The notes under the pieces are model-generated. The model ran no database searches. It had not been told where the DNA came from and was given only the letters and a program-made list of their open reading frames with translations. From Sodalinema lacuna_A (lineage in GTDB: Bacteria > Cyanobacteriota > Cyanobacteriia > Cyanobacteriales > Geitlerinemataceae), in assembly GCA_900149785.2 (NCBI GenBank), contig FSSI02000010.1, positions 1-64,000 on the forward strand: DNA of 64,000 nt. The letters are read 5' to 3'. Positions 43,674 through 52,266 of the stretch are shown one piece after another. Positions within the stretch are counted from its first letter, which is position 1. The number at the start of each line of letters is the position of its first letter. The translations under genes were made by a program, and so were the position numbers.

Positions 43674-43702
43674 CCCCCCAGTCTCATGAAGAAACTGGGG
43701 GG
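43674..43702 (-). terminator. Rho-independent terminator of ftsH
   Basis: A perfect 9-bp stem (CCCCCCAGT and ACTGGGGGG) with an 11-nt loop. On the minus strand it is followed by TTTTTG. It lies 22 bases after the ftsH stop. Confidence 0.85.
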
Positions 43703-43724
43703 TTAAAGTTTAACCTAAGCCTAT

Positions 43725-45611
43725 CTACAGACTCGGCACAAACTGTTCTTTCTCAGGAACATGGGTGTATTCCGCCACAATCTGCCGGAACTCTTCCCCG
43801 TCGATGGTTTCCTTCTCCACCAACAGGTCTACCAGACGATCCATCACCGCGCGGTTGTTACGAATCAGGCTACACGCCTCCTCATAACACTGTTCCACGA
43901 TCGCCCGCACCTGAGCATCAATCCGAGAGGCGATATCCTCCGAATACTCTGAGCGTGTCATCAAATCACGACCTAAGAACACCTCAGACGATTGACTCTC
44001 CAGAGACATCGGACCGAGATCCGACATTCCGAAGCGGGTCACCATCTGACGAGCCATGTTCGTCACCTGTTGCAAATCATTCCCTGCCCCAGTGGTCACT
44101 TCCGCATCACCGAAAATCACATCCTCAGCGGCACGTCCGCCCAAGGCCCCGGCAATACGAGCGCGAATCTGAGAGCGAGAAATCAGGGTTTGGTCTTCCG
44201 AGGGAACAAACCAGGTCAGACCTCGGGCCTGGCCACGGGGAACGAGGGTAACTTTCTGCACCGGATCATGGTCTTTAACCAGGGTTCCCACCATGGCATG
44301 GCCCACCTCGTGATAGGCAATTAGGCGCTTGCTCTTACTATCAACTAGCGGCGTTCCTTCCATCCCAGCCACTACACGGTCCACGGCATCGTCAATCTCA
44401 GCCATGGTGACGGCTTCCTTGCGACGACGGGCCGTGAGGATGGCGGCTTCGTTGAGGAGGTTGGCTAAGTCAGCTCCCGTGAAACCAGGGGTACGACGGG
44501 CGATCGCCTCCAACGACACCGACGGATCCAACTTCTTATTCCGAGCATGGACATCGAGAATCGAGAGACGACCGCGAATATCCGGGGCATCGACTGACAC
44601 CTGGCGGTCAAAGCGACCGGGACGTAACAGCGCCGAATCCAGCACATCGGGGCGGTTCGTTGCCGCGATAATAATAATTCCCGTATTGCCCTCGAACCCA
44701 TCCATCTCCGTCAGGAGTTGGTTGAGGGTTTGTTCCCGTTCATCATTACCACCACCGATGCCAGCACCCCGTTGACGACCGACGGCATCAATCTCATCAA
44801 TGAAGATGATACAAGGAGCATTTTCTTTGGCTTTCTTGAACAGGTCGCGGACGCGAGATGCACCCACCCCGACGAACATCTCCACAAATTCCGAACCGGA
44901 GATACTGAAGAACGGAACACCCGCTTCACCGGCGATCGCCTTGGCCATCAGAGTTTTACCCGTTCCCGGAGGACCAACTAACAGCACACCTTTAGGAATC
45001 CGCGCACCCACAGCAGTGAAGCGTTCGGGTTTTTTGAGGAAGGTCACAACTTCTTGGAGTTCCTCTTTCGCTTCATCCACACCGGCCACATCATCAAAGA
45101 GAATGCCAGTTTTGGCTTCCATTTGGAACCGGGCCTTGGATTTACCGAAGTTCATCGCTTGTCCGGGACCCCCGGGAGCGTTACTCGAACGACGGAACAG
45201 GAAGAATAAACCCGCAATCAGCAGAATCGGGAAAATGAGATTCCCCAATACACCCCAGATGGCTCCATCATTGCGAGGGGGATGAGTATCAAGGCTCACG
45301 TTGGCTTCCCGCAGTCGCGTAATCAGTTGCGGATCGTTGGCAGGAAGGTCAACCCGCAGCCGTTGGATACGATTGTCCAGGTCAAGGTCTTGAGCCTCAA
45401 CAATGGCAGTCCGTCCGCCTTCGTAGAGGTCAACACTGGTCACCCGTCCTGAATCGAGGTAGTCGAGGAAACGACCATAGCTCATACGCGTTGTGGCAGC
45501 ATTGCCGCCACTGGTGACGGCTGGGGACGAGAAGGCCCCCTGCCAAAGAAAGAAGCCAATTACCAATAATGGCATAGCCCACAGCAGGGCGACTCTCCAA
45601 GAAAATTTCAT
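43725..45611 (-). CDS. ftsH: ATP-dependent zinc metalloprotease FtsH
   Basis: Membrane AAA+ protease of 628 residues. The N-terminal helix is VALLWAMPLLVIGFFLWQGA and the second near residue 120 is IFPILLIAGLFFLFRR, with a lumenal/periplasmic loop between. Then come Walker A VGPPGTGKTLMAKA, Walker B CIIFIDEIDAVG, the second region of homology NRPDVLDSALLRPGRFDRQ, and the zinc site AYHEVGHAMVG. In cyanobacteria FtsH hexamers act in photosystem II repair and other quality control. Which of the several FtsH paralogues this is cannot be settled, though the length and the GGNDEREQTLNQLL segment fit the thylakoid type. ATG at 45611. Confidence 0.96.
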   Translation of the reverse strand: MKFSWRVALLWAMPLLVIGFFLWQGAFSSPAVTSGGNAATTRMSYGRFLDYLDSGRVTSVDLYEGGRTAIVEAQDLDLDNRIQRLRVDLPANDPQLITRLREANVSLDTHPPRNDGAIWGVLGNLIFPILLIAGLFFLFRRSSNAPGGPGQAMNFGKSKARFQMEAKTGILFDDVAGVDEAKEELQEVVTFLKKPERFTAVGARIPKGVLLVGPPGTGKTLMAKAIAGEAGVPFFSISGSEFVEMFVGVGASRVRDLFKKAKENAPCIIFIDEIDAVGRQRGAGIGGGNDEREQTLNQLLTEMDGFEGNTGIIIIAATNRPDVLDSALLRPGRFDRQVSVDAPDIRGRLSILDVHARNKKLDPSVSLEAIARRTPGFTGADLANLLNEAAILTARRRKEAVTMAEIDDAVDRVVAGMEGTPLVDSKSKRLIAYHEVGHAMVGTLVKDHDPVQKVTLVPRGQARGLTWFVPSEDQTLISRSQIRARIAGALGGRAAEDVIFGDAEVTTGAGNDLQQVTNMARQMVTRFGMSDLGPMSLESQSSEVFLGRDLMTRSEYSEDIASRIDAQVRAIVEQCYEEACSLIRNNRAVMDRLVDLLVEKETIDGEEFRQIVAEYTHVPEKEQFVPSL

Positions 45612-45723
45612 AATCAGTTATCTCCGATTGCGGCAACGATTATTTTTAGATGCGTTTTCATTTCATAATCTTAACTAAATGTAACATAACTTCTGGGAAA
45701 GGGGGAAGAAGAGGGGAAGAGAA

Positions 45724-45767
45724 GGCAAGAGGCAAAAGGCAAGAGGCAAGAGGCAAGAGGCAAGAGG
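45724..45767. repeat. Heptamer tandem repeat (GGCAAGA)
   Basis: Six 7-bp units, five GGCAAGA and one GGCAAAA, in the spacer between prk and ftsH. The reverse complement of the same heptamer appears near 24033-24051 and single copies at 4380. The rest of the 45612-45938 spacer holds only the prk terminator. Confidence 0.9.
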
Positions 45768-45869
45768 ACTCGCTATCCTCGTTACATCAGTCAGGACTAA
45801 GTTGGGCAAGACAATATCGCTATTAAAGCATTCCTGCTTTTTTAAGTGTCTCTGTATAAGTGTCTGTAA

Positions 45870-45907
45870 CAAAAAATCGGAGCCAGAGCGTGACACTCTC
45901 GACTCCG
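45870..45907 (-). terminator. Rho-independent terminator of prk
   Basis: On the minus strand CGGAG pairs with CTCCG, and an inner GAGAG pairs with CTCT, followed by a run of six T after ATT. It lies about 32 bases after the prk stop. Confidence 0.75.
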
Positions 45908-45938
45908 TATGTGGCAAACCTTGAGTTGAAGCTTAGAC

Positions 45939-46943
45939 CTACACTTCCACAGCCACCTTAGAATCTTTGGAGGTGAGACGATCGTAGGTTTCGCGCATCT
46001 TCAGACCCGACAGAAGCTGGAACAGACCCGTTCCATCATTGGCACCTGGGTACTCCTTATGTTCGAGGAGTAGGTGAGCCAGTTCACCGTAGTACTTCGT
46101 AGAGGTGTTGCTCAGATGACCCTCAACGTAAATCATCTCTTCGAGGTTGTCGAAGCGTCCATCGACTTCTAACACCGACACATCATGTCCGTAGTAGCTA
46201 TCGGGACCATAGAACAGACGCAGACCTGGATAGGAACAGGTTAACTTGCGGCCGCAGGGAGTCCAGTTAATGGTCGACCCTTCATCAAATAGATAGGCCG
46301 GTTCGAGGTGGTCAACGTCATTACGTTGAATTAGGCGCACCCGGAGAACCTTACGCTCTTTGTCATCCTTAATCAGATTCGTCGGCAGAATCTGAATCAC
46401 AATGTCCGCGTGCTGCTTCTGCGGGTCAATGTATTGCTCGAAGTCAGGCCGGCGAGATTCAATTGAGGCCAGAACGTCCTCATAGGTGTGACCCCGCTCT
46501 GCCATGTCTCGTTGAATTTTCCAGGCAATTTTGACCTCGTCACTGATGTCGAGGTAGATGCTAAAGTCTAGCAAGCCACGAACTCGCTCGTCATACATCG
46601 GGTGCAACCCTTCGATGACGATGATTTTATTGGGGTTGATTCGTTCAGGAGGATCGAGTTCTCCGGTTTCGTGGTTGTAAATAGGTTTGTCAATGGGGTT
46701 GCCTTCTTTCAAAGACTTGATCTGCTCGTACATCAGATCAAAGTTGTTGGCGCGAGGGTCGAGTGCCGTGACTCCAGCGGCTTTACGTCCTTTGCGGTCT
46801 AAGCTGTGATAGTCATCGAGACAAATGACGGTCAACTTTTCTTCACCGAATAAATCGGAGAGTCGGCGCAAAAAGGTAGATTTCCCACAACCCGAGTCTC
46901 CCGCGACACCAATAAGAACCACGCGATCTGGCTTCATGCTCAT
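45939..46943 (-). CDS. prk: Phosphoribulokinase
   Basis: Calvin-cycle kinase that turns ribulose 5-phosphate into the Rubisco substrate, in the cytoplasm. The 334-residue protein has the P-loop GVAGDSGCGKSTFLRRL with Cys19 and VICLDDYHS with Cys41. These are the redox pair used for thioredoxin and CP12/GAPDH regulation in oxygenic phototrophs. The second pair is in CGRKLTCSYPG. LDPRANNFDLMYEQ and VIEGLHPMYDERV match the family. ATG at 46943 (or 46937). Upstream lie 940 bases without a gene, then a divergent RbcR-like regulator. Confidence 0.98.
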   Translation of the reverse strand: MSMKPDRVVLIGVAGDSGCGKSTFLRRLSDLFGEEKLTVICLDDYHSLDRKGRKAAGVTALDPRANNFDLMYEQIKSLKEGNPIDKPIYNHETGELDPPERINPNKIIVIEGLHPMYDERVRGLLDFSIYLDISDEVKIAWKIQRDMAERGHTYEDVLASIESRRPDFEQYIDPQKQHADIVIQILPTNLIKDDKERKVLRVRLIQRNDVDHLEPAYLFDEGSTINWTPCGRKLTCSYPGLRLFYGPDSYYGHDVSVLEVDGRFDNLEEMIYVEGHLSNTSTKYYGELAHLLLEHKEYPGANDGTGLFQLLSGLKMRETYDRLTSKDSKVAVEV

Positions 46944-47883
46944 AAGTTTCCTCTATCGACACATGTGACGTATTCCCGGCGCTGACCGTTTAGGCATGGC
47001 AGCACAGGCTTTTTTTCCCTGGACGGGATTTGCATTTTTATAGTGAGGCGACCCCTCGGACATGATTGGGTATCGTGTCCTCGCCCAACCCCACTGTGTT
47101 TAACAAGTCTACCCGAGTTGACATCCCTTGGCATTTTAGTCCCACACCGAGGCGCGATGTCTCCCAACGCTCACCGGTTCGGTAGAACGCGGGATGTCCG
47201 CGCCAACGTAAAAGGTTGGTTAAGTGCCAGCGATCGCATCAACGATTCGAGCGAAAATGACAACCGAGACATCCTGCTTCCATTGCCGAAGCCGACCGAA
47301 ACTAAGTTTCTCTTGGTCTAACTCAGCCTCCATAGGTGTAACCCAGTCTTCCACAGGGTTGTCCAATGTTTCAACAGATGCTTGGCCGTCGTGCTTCGAG
47401 TTGGTGTGACAACTCGATAAGCAGTCTACCACAAGTCTAGGTTCTCAATTGATCTCGATGGGTATCCGAAATCAGAACAACCAAGAGGTTTCGAGACTCT
47501 TGTCGCAACAGTCGCAACAGTAGACAAGCCCACAGACAATCAATGCGATCGCCTGGGATCAAGACCCTCTATTTATCATTGATAGTATTTAGTCCTACTT
47601 GTGGGATAGATCTTAGCAAACGCAGATGGCCCCTACAAGTCGACTTGGGTTGTAACTTGGGTTGTGACTTGGGTGATGACTTGGGTTTCGCCTGTCTTGG
47701 GTTTGTCGATGATCCCGGCCGGTGATGGGGTGGGAACGATCTAAGCAACAAAACTTTGAAGGCCCTGACTCGCTCTTATGCTACTGTCGTTGTTTGAGGG
47801 GGTCAAAAAACGCACCCACTCCGGTACGCTAGTGACATGGGTGGGCTGCCAGATGGCGCTTTTCCCTCACCGACTTTTCATCT
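46944..47883. promoter_or_regulatory. Long divergent intergenic region between prk and the LysR regulator gene
   Basis: No protein-like frame was found in 940 bases. Near prk the minus strand shows a TATAAA at about 47036-47042, preceded by an imperfect inverted repeat GGACATGAT/ATCGTGTCC at 47058-47080. At 47640-47700 there are about five imperfect 12-bp repeats of GACTTGGGTTGT type. These may be regulatory for either gene; no start point can be fixed. Confidence 0.4.
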
Positions 47884-48942
47884 ATGTCTGACCTTCCTTT
47901 TACTCTGGATCAGCTACGCATCCTCAAGGCGATCGCCTCTGAGGGAAGCTTTAAGCGGGCCGCCGATAGCCTGTATGTTTCCCAACCAGCGGTCAGTCTC
48001 CAGGTTCAAAACTTAGAACGACAACTGGATGTGCCGTTGTTCGATCGCGGCGGACGACGAGCGCAATTGACGGAGGCGGGCCACTTACTACTCAGTTATG
48101 GCGAGAAAGTGTTGACCCTGTGTCAAGAAACCTGTCGCGCCATTGAAGACCTACAAAATTTACAGGGAGGAACCCTAATTGTCGGCGCCTCCCAAACCAC
48201 TGGGACGTATCTTCTTCCCCGGACCATTGGTGCTTTCCGTCAACGCTACCCAGATGTAGCGGTGCAACTTCATGTCCATTCGACTCGGCGCACCTCTTGG
48301 AGTGTGGCCAATGGCCAGGTCGATTTGGCGATTGTCGGGGGTGAAGTCCCCACGGATTTACAAGATTCTTTGGAAGTTATCCCCTACGCCGAAGACGAAC
48401 TGGCTTTAATTTTGCCGGTGTCTCATCCCCTGGCTCAGTTACCCTCGGTTCACAAAGAGGAGTTGTATAACCTGCAATTTATTGCCCTCGACTCTCAATC
48501 GACCATTCGCAAGGTCATCGATCGCGTTTTGGCTCGCTGTGATATCGATACACGCCGCTTAACCCTAGAGATGGAACTGAACTCCATTGAGGCGATTAAA
48601 AACGCCGTGCAGTCCGGTTTAGGAGCGGCGTTTGTGTCCGTCTCGGCGATCGAGAAAGAGTTAGAGATGGGCGTGTTACACCAGGCCACAATTGAGGAGG
48701 TCGTGGTTAAACGCACCCTCAACGTGATCTACAATCCCAATCGCTATCGCTCCAAAGCCGCCGAAGCCTTTATCGCCGAGATTCTTCCCCTGTTCTCCAA
48801 TCAGGAACTCGACCCAAAACTTCTCGAACCCATTACCCGCGTCAAAGCCAATCACAAGGGTAAAGAGGCCGCCGTTGCGACGGAGGTGGAGGTCAAGCCT
48901 GTGGCCGAATCCGTGGCCGAGTCTGGCGATGGAACGGCTTAA
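47884..48942 (+). CDS. rbcR: LysR-family transcription regulator, RbcR/CbbR type
   Basis: A 352-residue LysR regulator. The N-terminal winged helix spans about residues 8-65 (LDQLRILKAIASEGSFKRAA, SLYVSQPAVSLQVQNLERQL). The effector domain follows (LIVGASQTTGTYLLPRTIGA, VDLAIVGGEVP, AEDELALILPVSHPLA), ending in a charged tail of VAESVAESG type. The long helix and T-T-G-T-Y-L-L-P sequence match cyanobacterial RbcR and CbbR, which control Rubisco or NDH-1/CO2-uptake genes. It is divergent from prk with a long shared spacer, in keeping with such a role. ATG at 47884. Confidence 0.88.
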   Translation: MSDLPFTLDQLRILKAIASEGSFKRAADSLYVSQPAVSLQVQNLERQLDVPLFDRGGRRAQLTEAGHLLLSYGEKVLTLCQETCRAIEDLQNLQGGTLIVGASQTTGTYLLPRTIGAFRQRYPDVAVQLHVHSTRRTSWSVANGQVDLAIVGGEVPTDLQDSLEVIPYAEDELALILPVSHPLAQLPSVHKEELYNLQFIALDSQSTIRKVIDRVLARCDIDTRRLTLEMELNSIEAIKNAVQSGLGAAFVSVSAIEKELEMGVLHQATIEEVVVKRTLNVIYNPNRYRSKAAEAFIAEILPLFSNQELDPKLLEPITRVKANHKGKEAAVATEVEVKPVAESVAESGDGTA

Positions 48943-49031
48943 CAGACTCGTTGGGGTCTAATTGGGGTCTAAGCTTGGGGTCTGATTGGTCATTTTGACC
49001 TATTCTCTATTCTGTTTTATCCGTTTCAATT

Positions 49032-49682
49032 ATGTTGACGATCGCACTGCCGAAAGGCGCACTTTTAAAAGACAGCATTCGCTCCCTGAAGGCTGTTGGC
49101 CTCGATTTTAGTGGTTTCCTGGACTCGACCAATCGCCAACTTCAGATGTTGGATGAGAGTGGAACGGCCCGAGGATTACTGGTGCGGGCCTTAGATGTCC
49201 CGGTTTATGTTGAATACGGCCAGGCGCAACTGGGAATCGTTGGCTATGATGTCTTGCGCGAAAAACACCCCAATGTCGCCCAGGTCGCCGATTTAGGCTT
49301 TGGCGGTTGTCGTCTCTCGGTGGCGGTGAAGGCGACGAGTCCCTATCGCAGTCCTCTGGATTTACCGATTCATGGCCGTGTCGCCTCGAAGTTTGTCACC
49401 TGTGCGCGGGACTATTTCCGCAGTTTAGATTTACCCGTCGAAATCGTCCCTCTCTATGGTTCGGTGGAACTTGGGCCGATTACCGGAATGTCCGAGGCGA
49501 TTGTGGATTTAGTCTCGACGGGACGAACCCTGAAGGAAAATGGCTTGATTGAGATTGAAGTCTTGTTTGAGAGTACAGCTCGCTTAGTGGCCCATCCGTT
49601 GAGTTATCGCCTCAATCACGATGGTTTAGAGGAGATTGTTGACCGGCTGCGATCGCAGCAGCACCCCGTTCCCGTGGGTTAG
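49032..49682 (+). CDS. hisG: ATP phosphoribosyltransferase (short form)
   Basis: First enzyme of histidine synthesis. The 216-residue protein is the short, HisZ-dependent form: LTIALPKGALLKDSIRSLKA at the start, VYVEYGQAQLGIVGYDVL, GGCRLSVAV and the PRPP-binding region ISGTGR-like EAIVDLVSTGRTLKENGL. Length matches the HisG_S class, which needs a HisZ partner not seen here. ATG at 49032. The next ORF begins 114 bases after its stop. Confidence 0.96.
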   Translation: MLTIALPKGALLKDSIRSLKAVGLDFSGFLDSTNRQLQMLDESGTARGLLVRALDVPVYVEYGQAQLGIVGYDVLREKHPNVAQVADLGFGGCRLSVAVKATSPYRSPLDLPIHGRVASKFVTCARDYFRSLDLPVEIVPLYGSVELGPITGMSEAIVDLVSTGRTLKENGLIEIEVLFESTARLVAHPLSYRLNHDGLEEIVDRLRSQQHPVPVG

Positions 49683-49796
49683 TTGCGTCTATTAAGCTGT
49701 TCGCGATACCGTCATTTACCTCAGGAACAGCCATCGCGAACAGCCAAATTCTCGTTTAAGATAAAAAGAAAGCGATCCGAGCGGAGACAAGGCGTC

Positions 49797-50231
49797 ATGA
49801 AGCTGATTCGAGGGATTTTAGGGATTTGTGCTTACGGTGGTGCGGGGTTGTTTCTGGTGGTGGCGATCGCGCTGCTGTTTGATAGCGAGGGACCCTTCAT
49901 CGATAATGTTTTAGGCTCCCTCTTTTGCTTAGTATTTACTGCCAGCTTCGCTAAGTCAGGACAGTTGCTGATGGAACATCCCCCTTTCTTTGCTGGGAAA
50001 CGTCAAAAATCCCTAAAAATGCAGGATCCGACGGAAGCGGAACGCTTGCAAAACCTGTTTTATGAGGTAGTGCAGGCCAACCAGGGTTCGGTGACCGTGA
50101 TGCAGTTTGCGATCGCCGCTGGCCTATCAGGAGAAGCGGCGAAAACCTACTTAGACCAGCAAGCTAAACAATTTGAAGCAACGTTCGAAGTCAGCGATAA
50201 CGGCACGATATATTATCAGTTTCCCCTTTAA
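49797..50231 (+). CDS. Small membrane protein of unknown function
   Basis: From ATG 49797 (144 residues) the protein has two hydrophobic segments (ILGICAYGGAGLFLVVAIAL and NVLGSLFCLVFTASFAKSG). A soluble part follows that looks like a short winged-helix-like domain (NLFYEVVQANQGSVTVMQFA, AAGLSGEAAKTYLDQQAKQF, FEVSDNGTIYYQF). The frame is open back to the hisG stop, but those codons do not look protein-like. Similar proteins are found in other cyanobacteria without a known role. It lies downstream of hisG on the same strand. Confidence 0.72.
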   Translation: MKLIRGILGICAYGGAGLFLVVAIALLFDSEGPFIDNVLGSLFCLVFTASFAKSGQLLMEHPPFFAGKRQKSLKMQDPTEAERLQNLFYEVVQANQGSVTVMQFAIAAGLSGEAAKTYLDQQAKQFEATFEVSDNGTIYYQFPL

Positions 50232-50258
50232 ATAATTTTTGAATGCTCTCATTAACCG

Positions 50259-50525
50259 TTAACGTTCATAATGTCCACCAATCGCAAAAATATAGATATA
50301 TTTGTCATCAAAGCTATAAATCAAGCGATCTTTCTTAGAAATTCGGCGTGACCACAATCCAGACAGTTGATGTTTAAGCCGTTCAGGTTTACCTGTCCCC
50401 TGAGTTGGCTCACCTCGCAACAGTTCCTTGAAAAGCCGACAAAGAACTCGATGCTGTTTAGCATCATTTTGTCTTAGTTCTTCATAGATCAGCCAAGTAT
50501 CGCCTTCAAAAACCAAGGATCTCAT
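50259..50525 (-). CDS. yoeB: YoeB family toxin (mRNA interferase)
   Basis: An 88-residue RelE-fold ribonuclease. It contains HRVLCRLFKELLRGEPTQGTGKPERLK, then LSGLWSRRISKKDRLIYSF and the C-terminal IGGHYER, where the catalytic Arg and His of YoeB are found. YoeB cuts mRNA at the ribosomal A site. It overlaps the upstream antitoxin gene by 20 bases, a typical coupled arrangement, and reads antitoxin first. The gene converges with the hisG-linked ORF. Confidence 0.93.
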   Translation of the reverse strand: MRSLVFEGDTWLIYEELRQNDAKQHRVLCRLFKELLRGEPTQGTGKPERLKHQLSGLWSRRISKKDRLIYSFDDKYIYIFAIGGHYER

Positions 50526-50778
50526 TCATTTCCTCGTTCGAAGGTTGATAGCCTTGTCCTTGATGATGGGTTGCCAAAGAACGAGCAATCTGTTGCATCA
50601 AGTGACTATTTTGCAGCACATTAAGAGTTTCTTGAAGTTGTTCCCAGTCTTTCGCTGCCATCACGACAAAATCTGAGCCGTTATCGCCCAAAACCTTCAG
50701 CGGGGTTTGTCTAGACTGGGTACGAGCGAGATAGTCGGGGAGATTGTCGCGAAACTGATTGAGAGGGACAGTGTTCAT
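50506..50778 (-). CDS. yefM: YefM/Phd-type antitoxin
   Basis: A 90-residue antitoxin from the ATG at 50778 (the frame is open to 50826, but MNTVPLNQFRDNLPDYL is the usual beginning). The N-terminal half is the DNA-binding domain (FRDNLPDYLARTQSRQTPLKV, DFVVMAAKDWEQLQETL). The C-terminal helix (MQQIARSLATHHQ, NEEMNEILGF) wraps the toxin. Such proteins repress their own operon. It is the partner of the overlapping yoeB. Confidence 0.92.
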   Translation of the reverse strand: MNTVPLNQFRDNLPDYLARTQSRQTPLKVLGDNGSDFVVMAAKDWEQLQETLNVLQNSHLMQQIARSLATHHQGQGYQPSNEEMNEILGF

Positions 50779-50846
50779 GAGAGTTCTCTCAGTAACGATT
50801 AGCCTTAGTTTAACCGAAATTCTCAAGTGGTGGGCTAGTCCTCCAC

Positions 50847-52265
50847 TTAAGCTTCCCCTCCAACCACGACATTATTAATCCGCAAACTCGGGCCACCACA
50901 GCCAACCGGCAAGCCATTTTGTCCCCCCTTCCCACAGCCGCCAGACTCATCCCAATAGAAATCATCACCAATCGCTTCAATATCGGCCAGAGTTTGAAAC
51001 ACATTGCCCGATAAGGTGACATCTCGCACCTTCTCCCCTAATTCCCCATTACGAATCATCCAGGCTTCCCCAGCACTAAAGGTAAACATCTCCCCATTCG
51101 TCATTCCCCCCAGCCAATTGCGAGCATAGACCCCTTCCTTAATGCCAGCACAGAGTTGGTCAACGGGAGTCGTTCCTCGACCAATCCAAGTGTTGGTCAT
51201 GCGGACAATGGGGGAATGCTGATAGTCCAAACAACGGGCATTTCCCGTGGCGGCTTCTCCTAAGCGTCCTGCGGTTTCCCGAGAATGGAGTCGCCCCACT
51301 AATACCCCATTTTCAATCAGTTGGGTCGTCGTGGCGGGGGTGGCTTCATCATCGTAAAAATAACTGCCACGATGACCTTCGGGGGCTGCACCGTCAAAAA
51401 TTTGTAAGTCCTCGCCGCCAAATTGTCGTCCCAGGGTCATCACTTCAAGTAAGTCGGGGTTCTCATAGGCCATATCGGCCTCGGATAGATGGCCAAAGGC
51501 TTCATGGACGAATAAACCGCTGAGAATCGGGTCAATGACGACGCGATAGGTCCCCCCTCGTACCGGCGGCAGTTCTAGGGCTTCTACCGCTCGTTTTGCG
51601 GCGCTTTTGACTTGTTTATCGAGACCCGTCATATCCTCATAGCCACGACGAGAGCCACTGGTTTCACGGCCGGTTTGCACGGTCTCCCCGTCCCGGGCCG
51701 TGGCGGCGAAACGCATTTCCAGGTCTACCCAAGATTGGTCGATGAATGACCCTTCGGAGGTGGCAATGAGGAGGCGTTTGGCACAGTCGCTATAGCGGAC
51801 CGAGGTGGTGGCGATGCGAGGGCTGATGCTTAAGAGCTCCTCGATATAGCGATCGCAGAGGTCTTTTTTCTGTTTCAGGTCAATCTCGCGGGGGTGGGTT
51901 CCCGTCAGGGGCAATTGACAGATATCGGTGAGAATGGGAATCGGGGCCAGTTCCGTCTGTTCACAGCCGACGAGACGGGCCGCCGTAACGGCCTCCTCAA
52001 CGCGATCGCCCAATTGGGAGAGTCGGTTAAAACTCGAAAAGCCCCAGCCTCCCTTATAACAGGCCCGTACTTGTCCCCCCAGGCTGACATCTTCACTGAG
52101 GGTTTCAATGTGATGGTCAGCATTCGCTTGCGTCTGAATCCCCCGAAGGAAAATATCGGTTCCCTCAGATTCCTCTAGGCGAATCGCCAGATAATCAACG
52201 CGATGTTGATAGCGTTTGAGGGTATCGCTGATTTGATTTTGCAGGTCAGCTAGAGGGTTCGCCAT
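50847..52265 (-). CDS. tldD: TldD family zinc metalloprotease
   Basis: A 472-residue protease starting at ATG 52265 (MANPLADLQNQISDTL); the frame is open upstream but only over the neighbour's 3' end. The catalytic motif HEAFGHLSEAD (HExxxH) lies near residue 265. The family elements SGLFVHEAFGH, EGHRGSYFYDDE, TPATTTQLIENGVLVGRLHS and the glycine-rich C-terminus KGGQNGLPVGCGGP are present. TldD usually works as a heterodimer with TldE/PmbA on unfolded peptides, for example in microcin maturation. No tldE is adjacent. The start lies one base after the stop of the propeller-transglutaminase gene, so the two form an operon. Confidence 0.94.
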   Translation of the reverse strand: MANPLADLQNQISDTLKRYQHRVDYLAIRLEESEGTDIFLRGIQTQANADHHIETLSEDVSLGGQVRACYKGGWGFSSFNRLSQLGDRVEEAVTAARLVGCEQTELAPIPILTDICQLPLTGTHPREIDLKQKKDLCDRYIEELLSISPRIATTSVRYSDCAKRLLIATSEGSFIDQSWVDLEMRFAATARDGETVQTGRETSGSRRGYEDMTGLDKQVKSAAKRAVEALELPPVRGGTYRVVIDPILSGLFVHEAFGHLSEADMAYENPDLLEVMTLGRQFGGEDLQIFDGAAPEGHRGSYFYDDEATPATTTQLIENGVLVGRLHSRETAGRLGEAATGNARCLDYQHSPIVRMTNTWIGRGTTPVDQLCAGIKEGVYARNWLGGMTNGEMFTFSAGEAWMIRNGELGEKVRDVTLSGNVFQTLADIEAIGDDFYWDESGGCGKGGQNGLPVGCGGPSLRINNVVVGGEA

Positions 52266-52266
52266 A

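Noticed and set aside
47543..47751. ORFs on both strands over the 12-bp repeats between prk and the LysR gene
   Set aside because: Their sequence is only the translated repeat, with no supporting signals.
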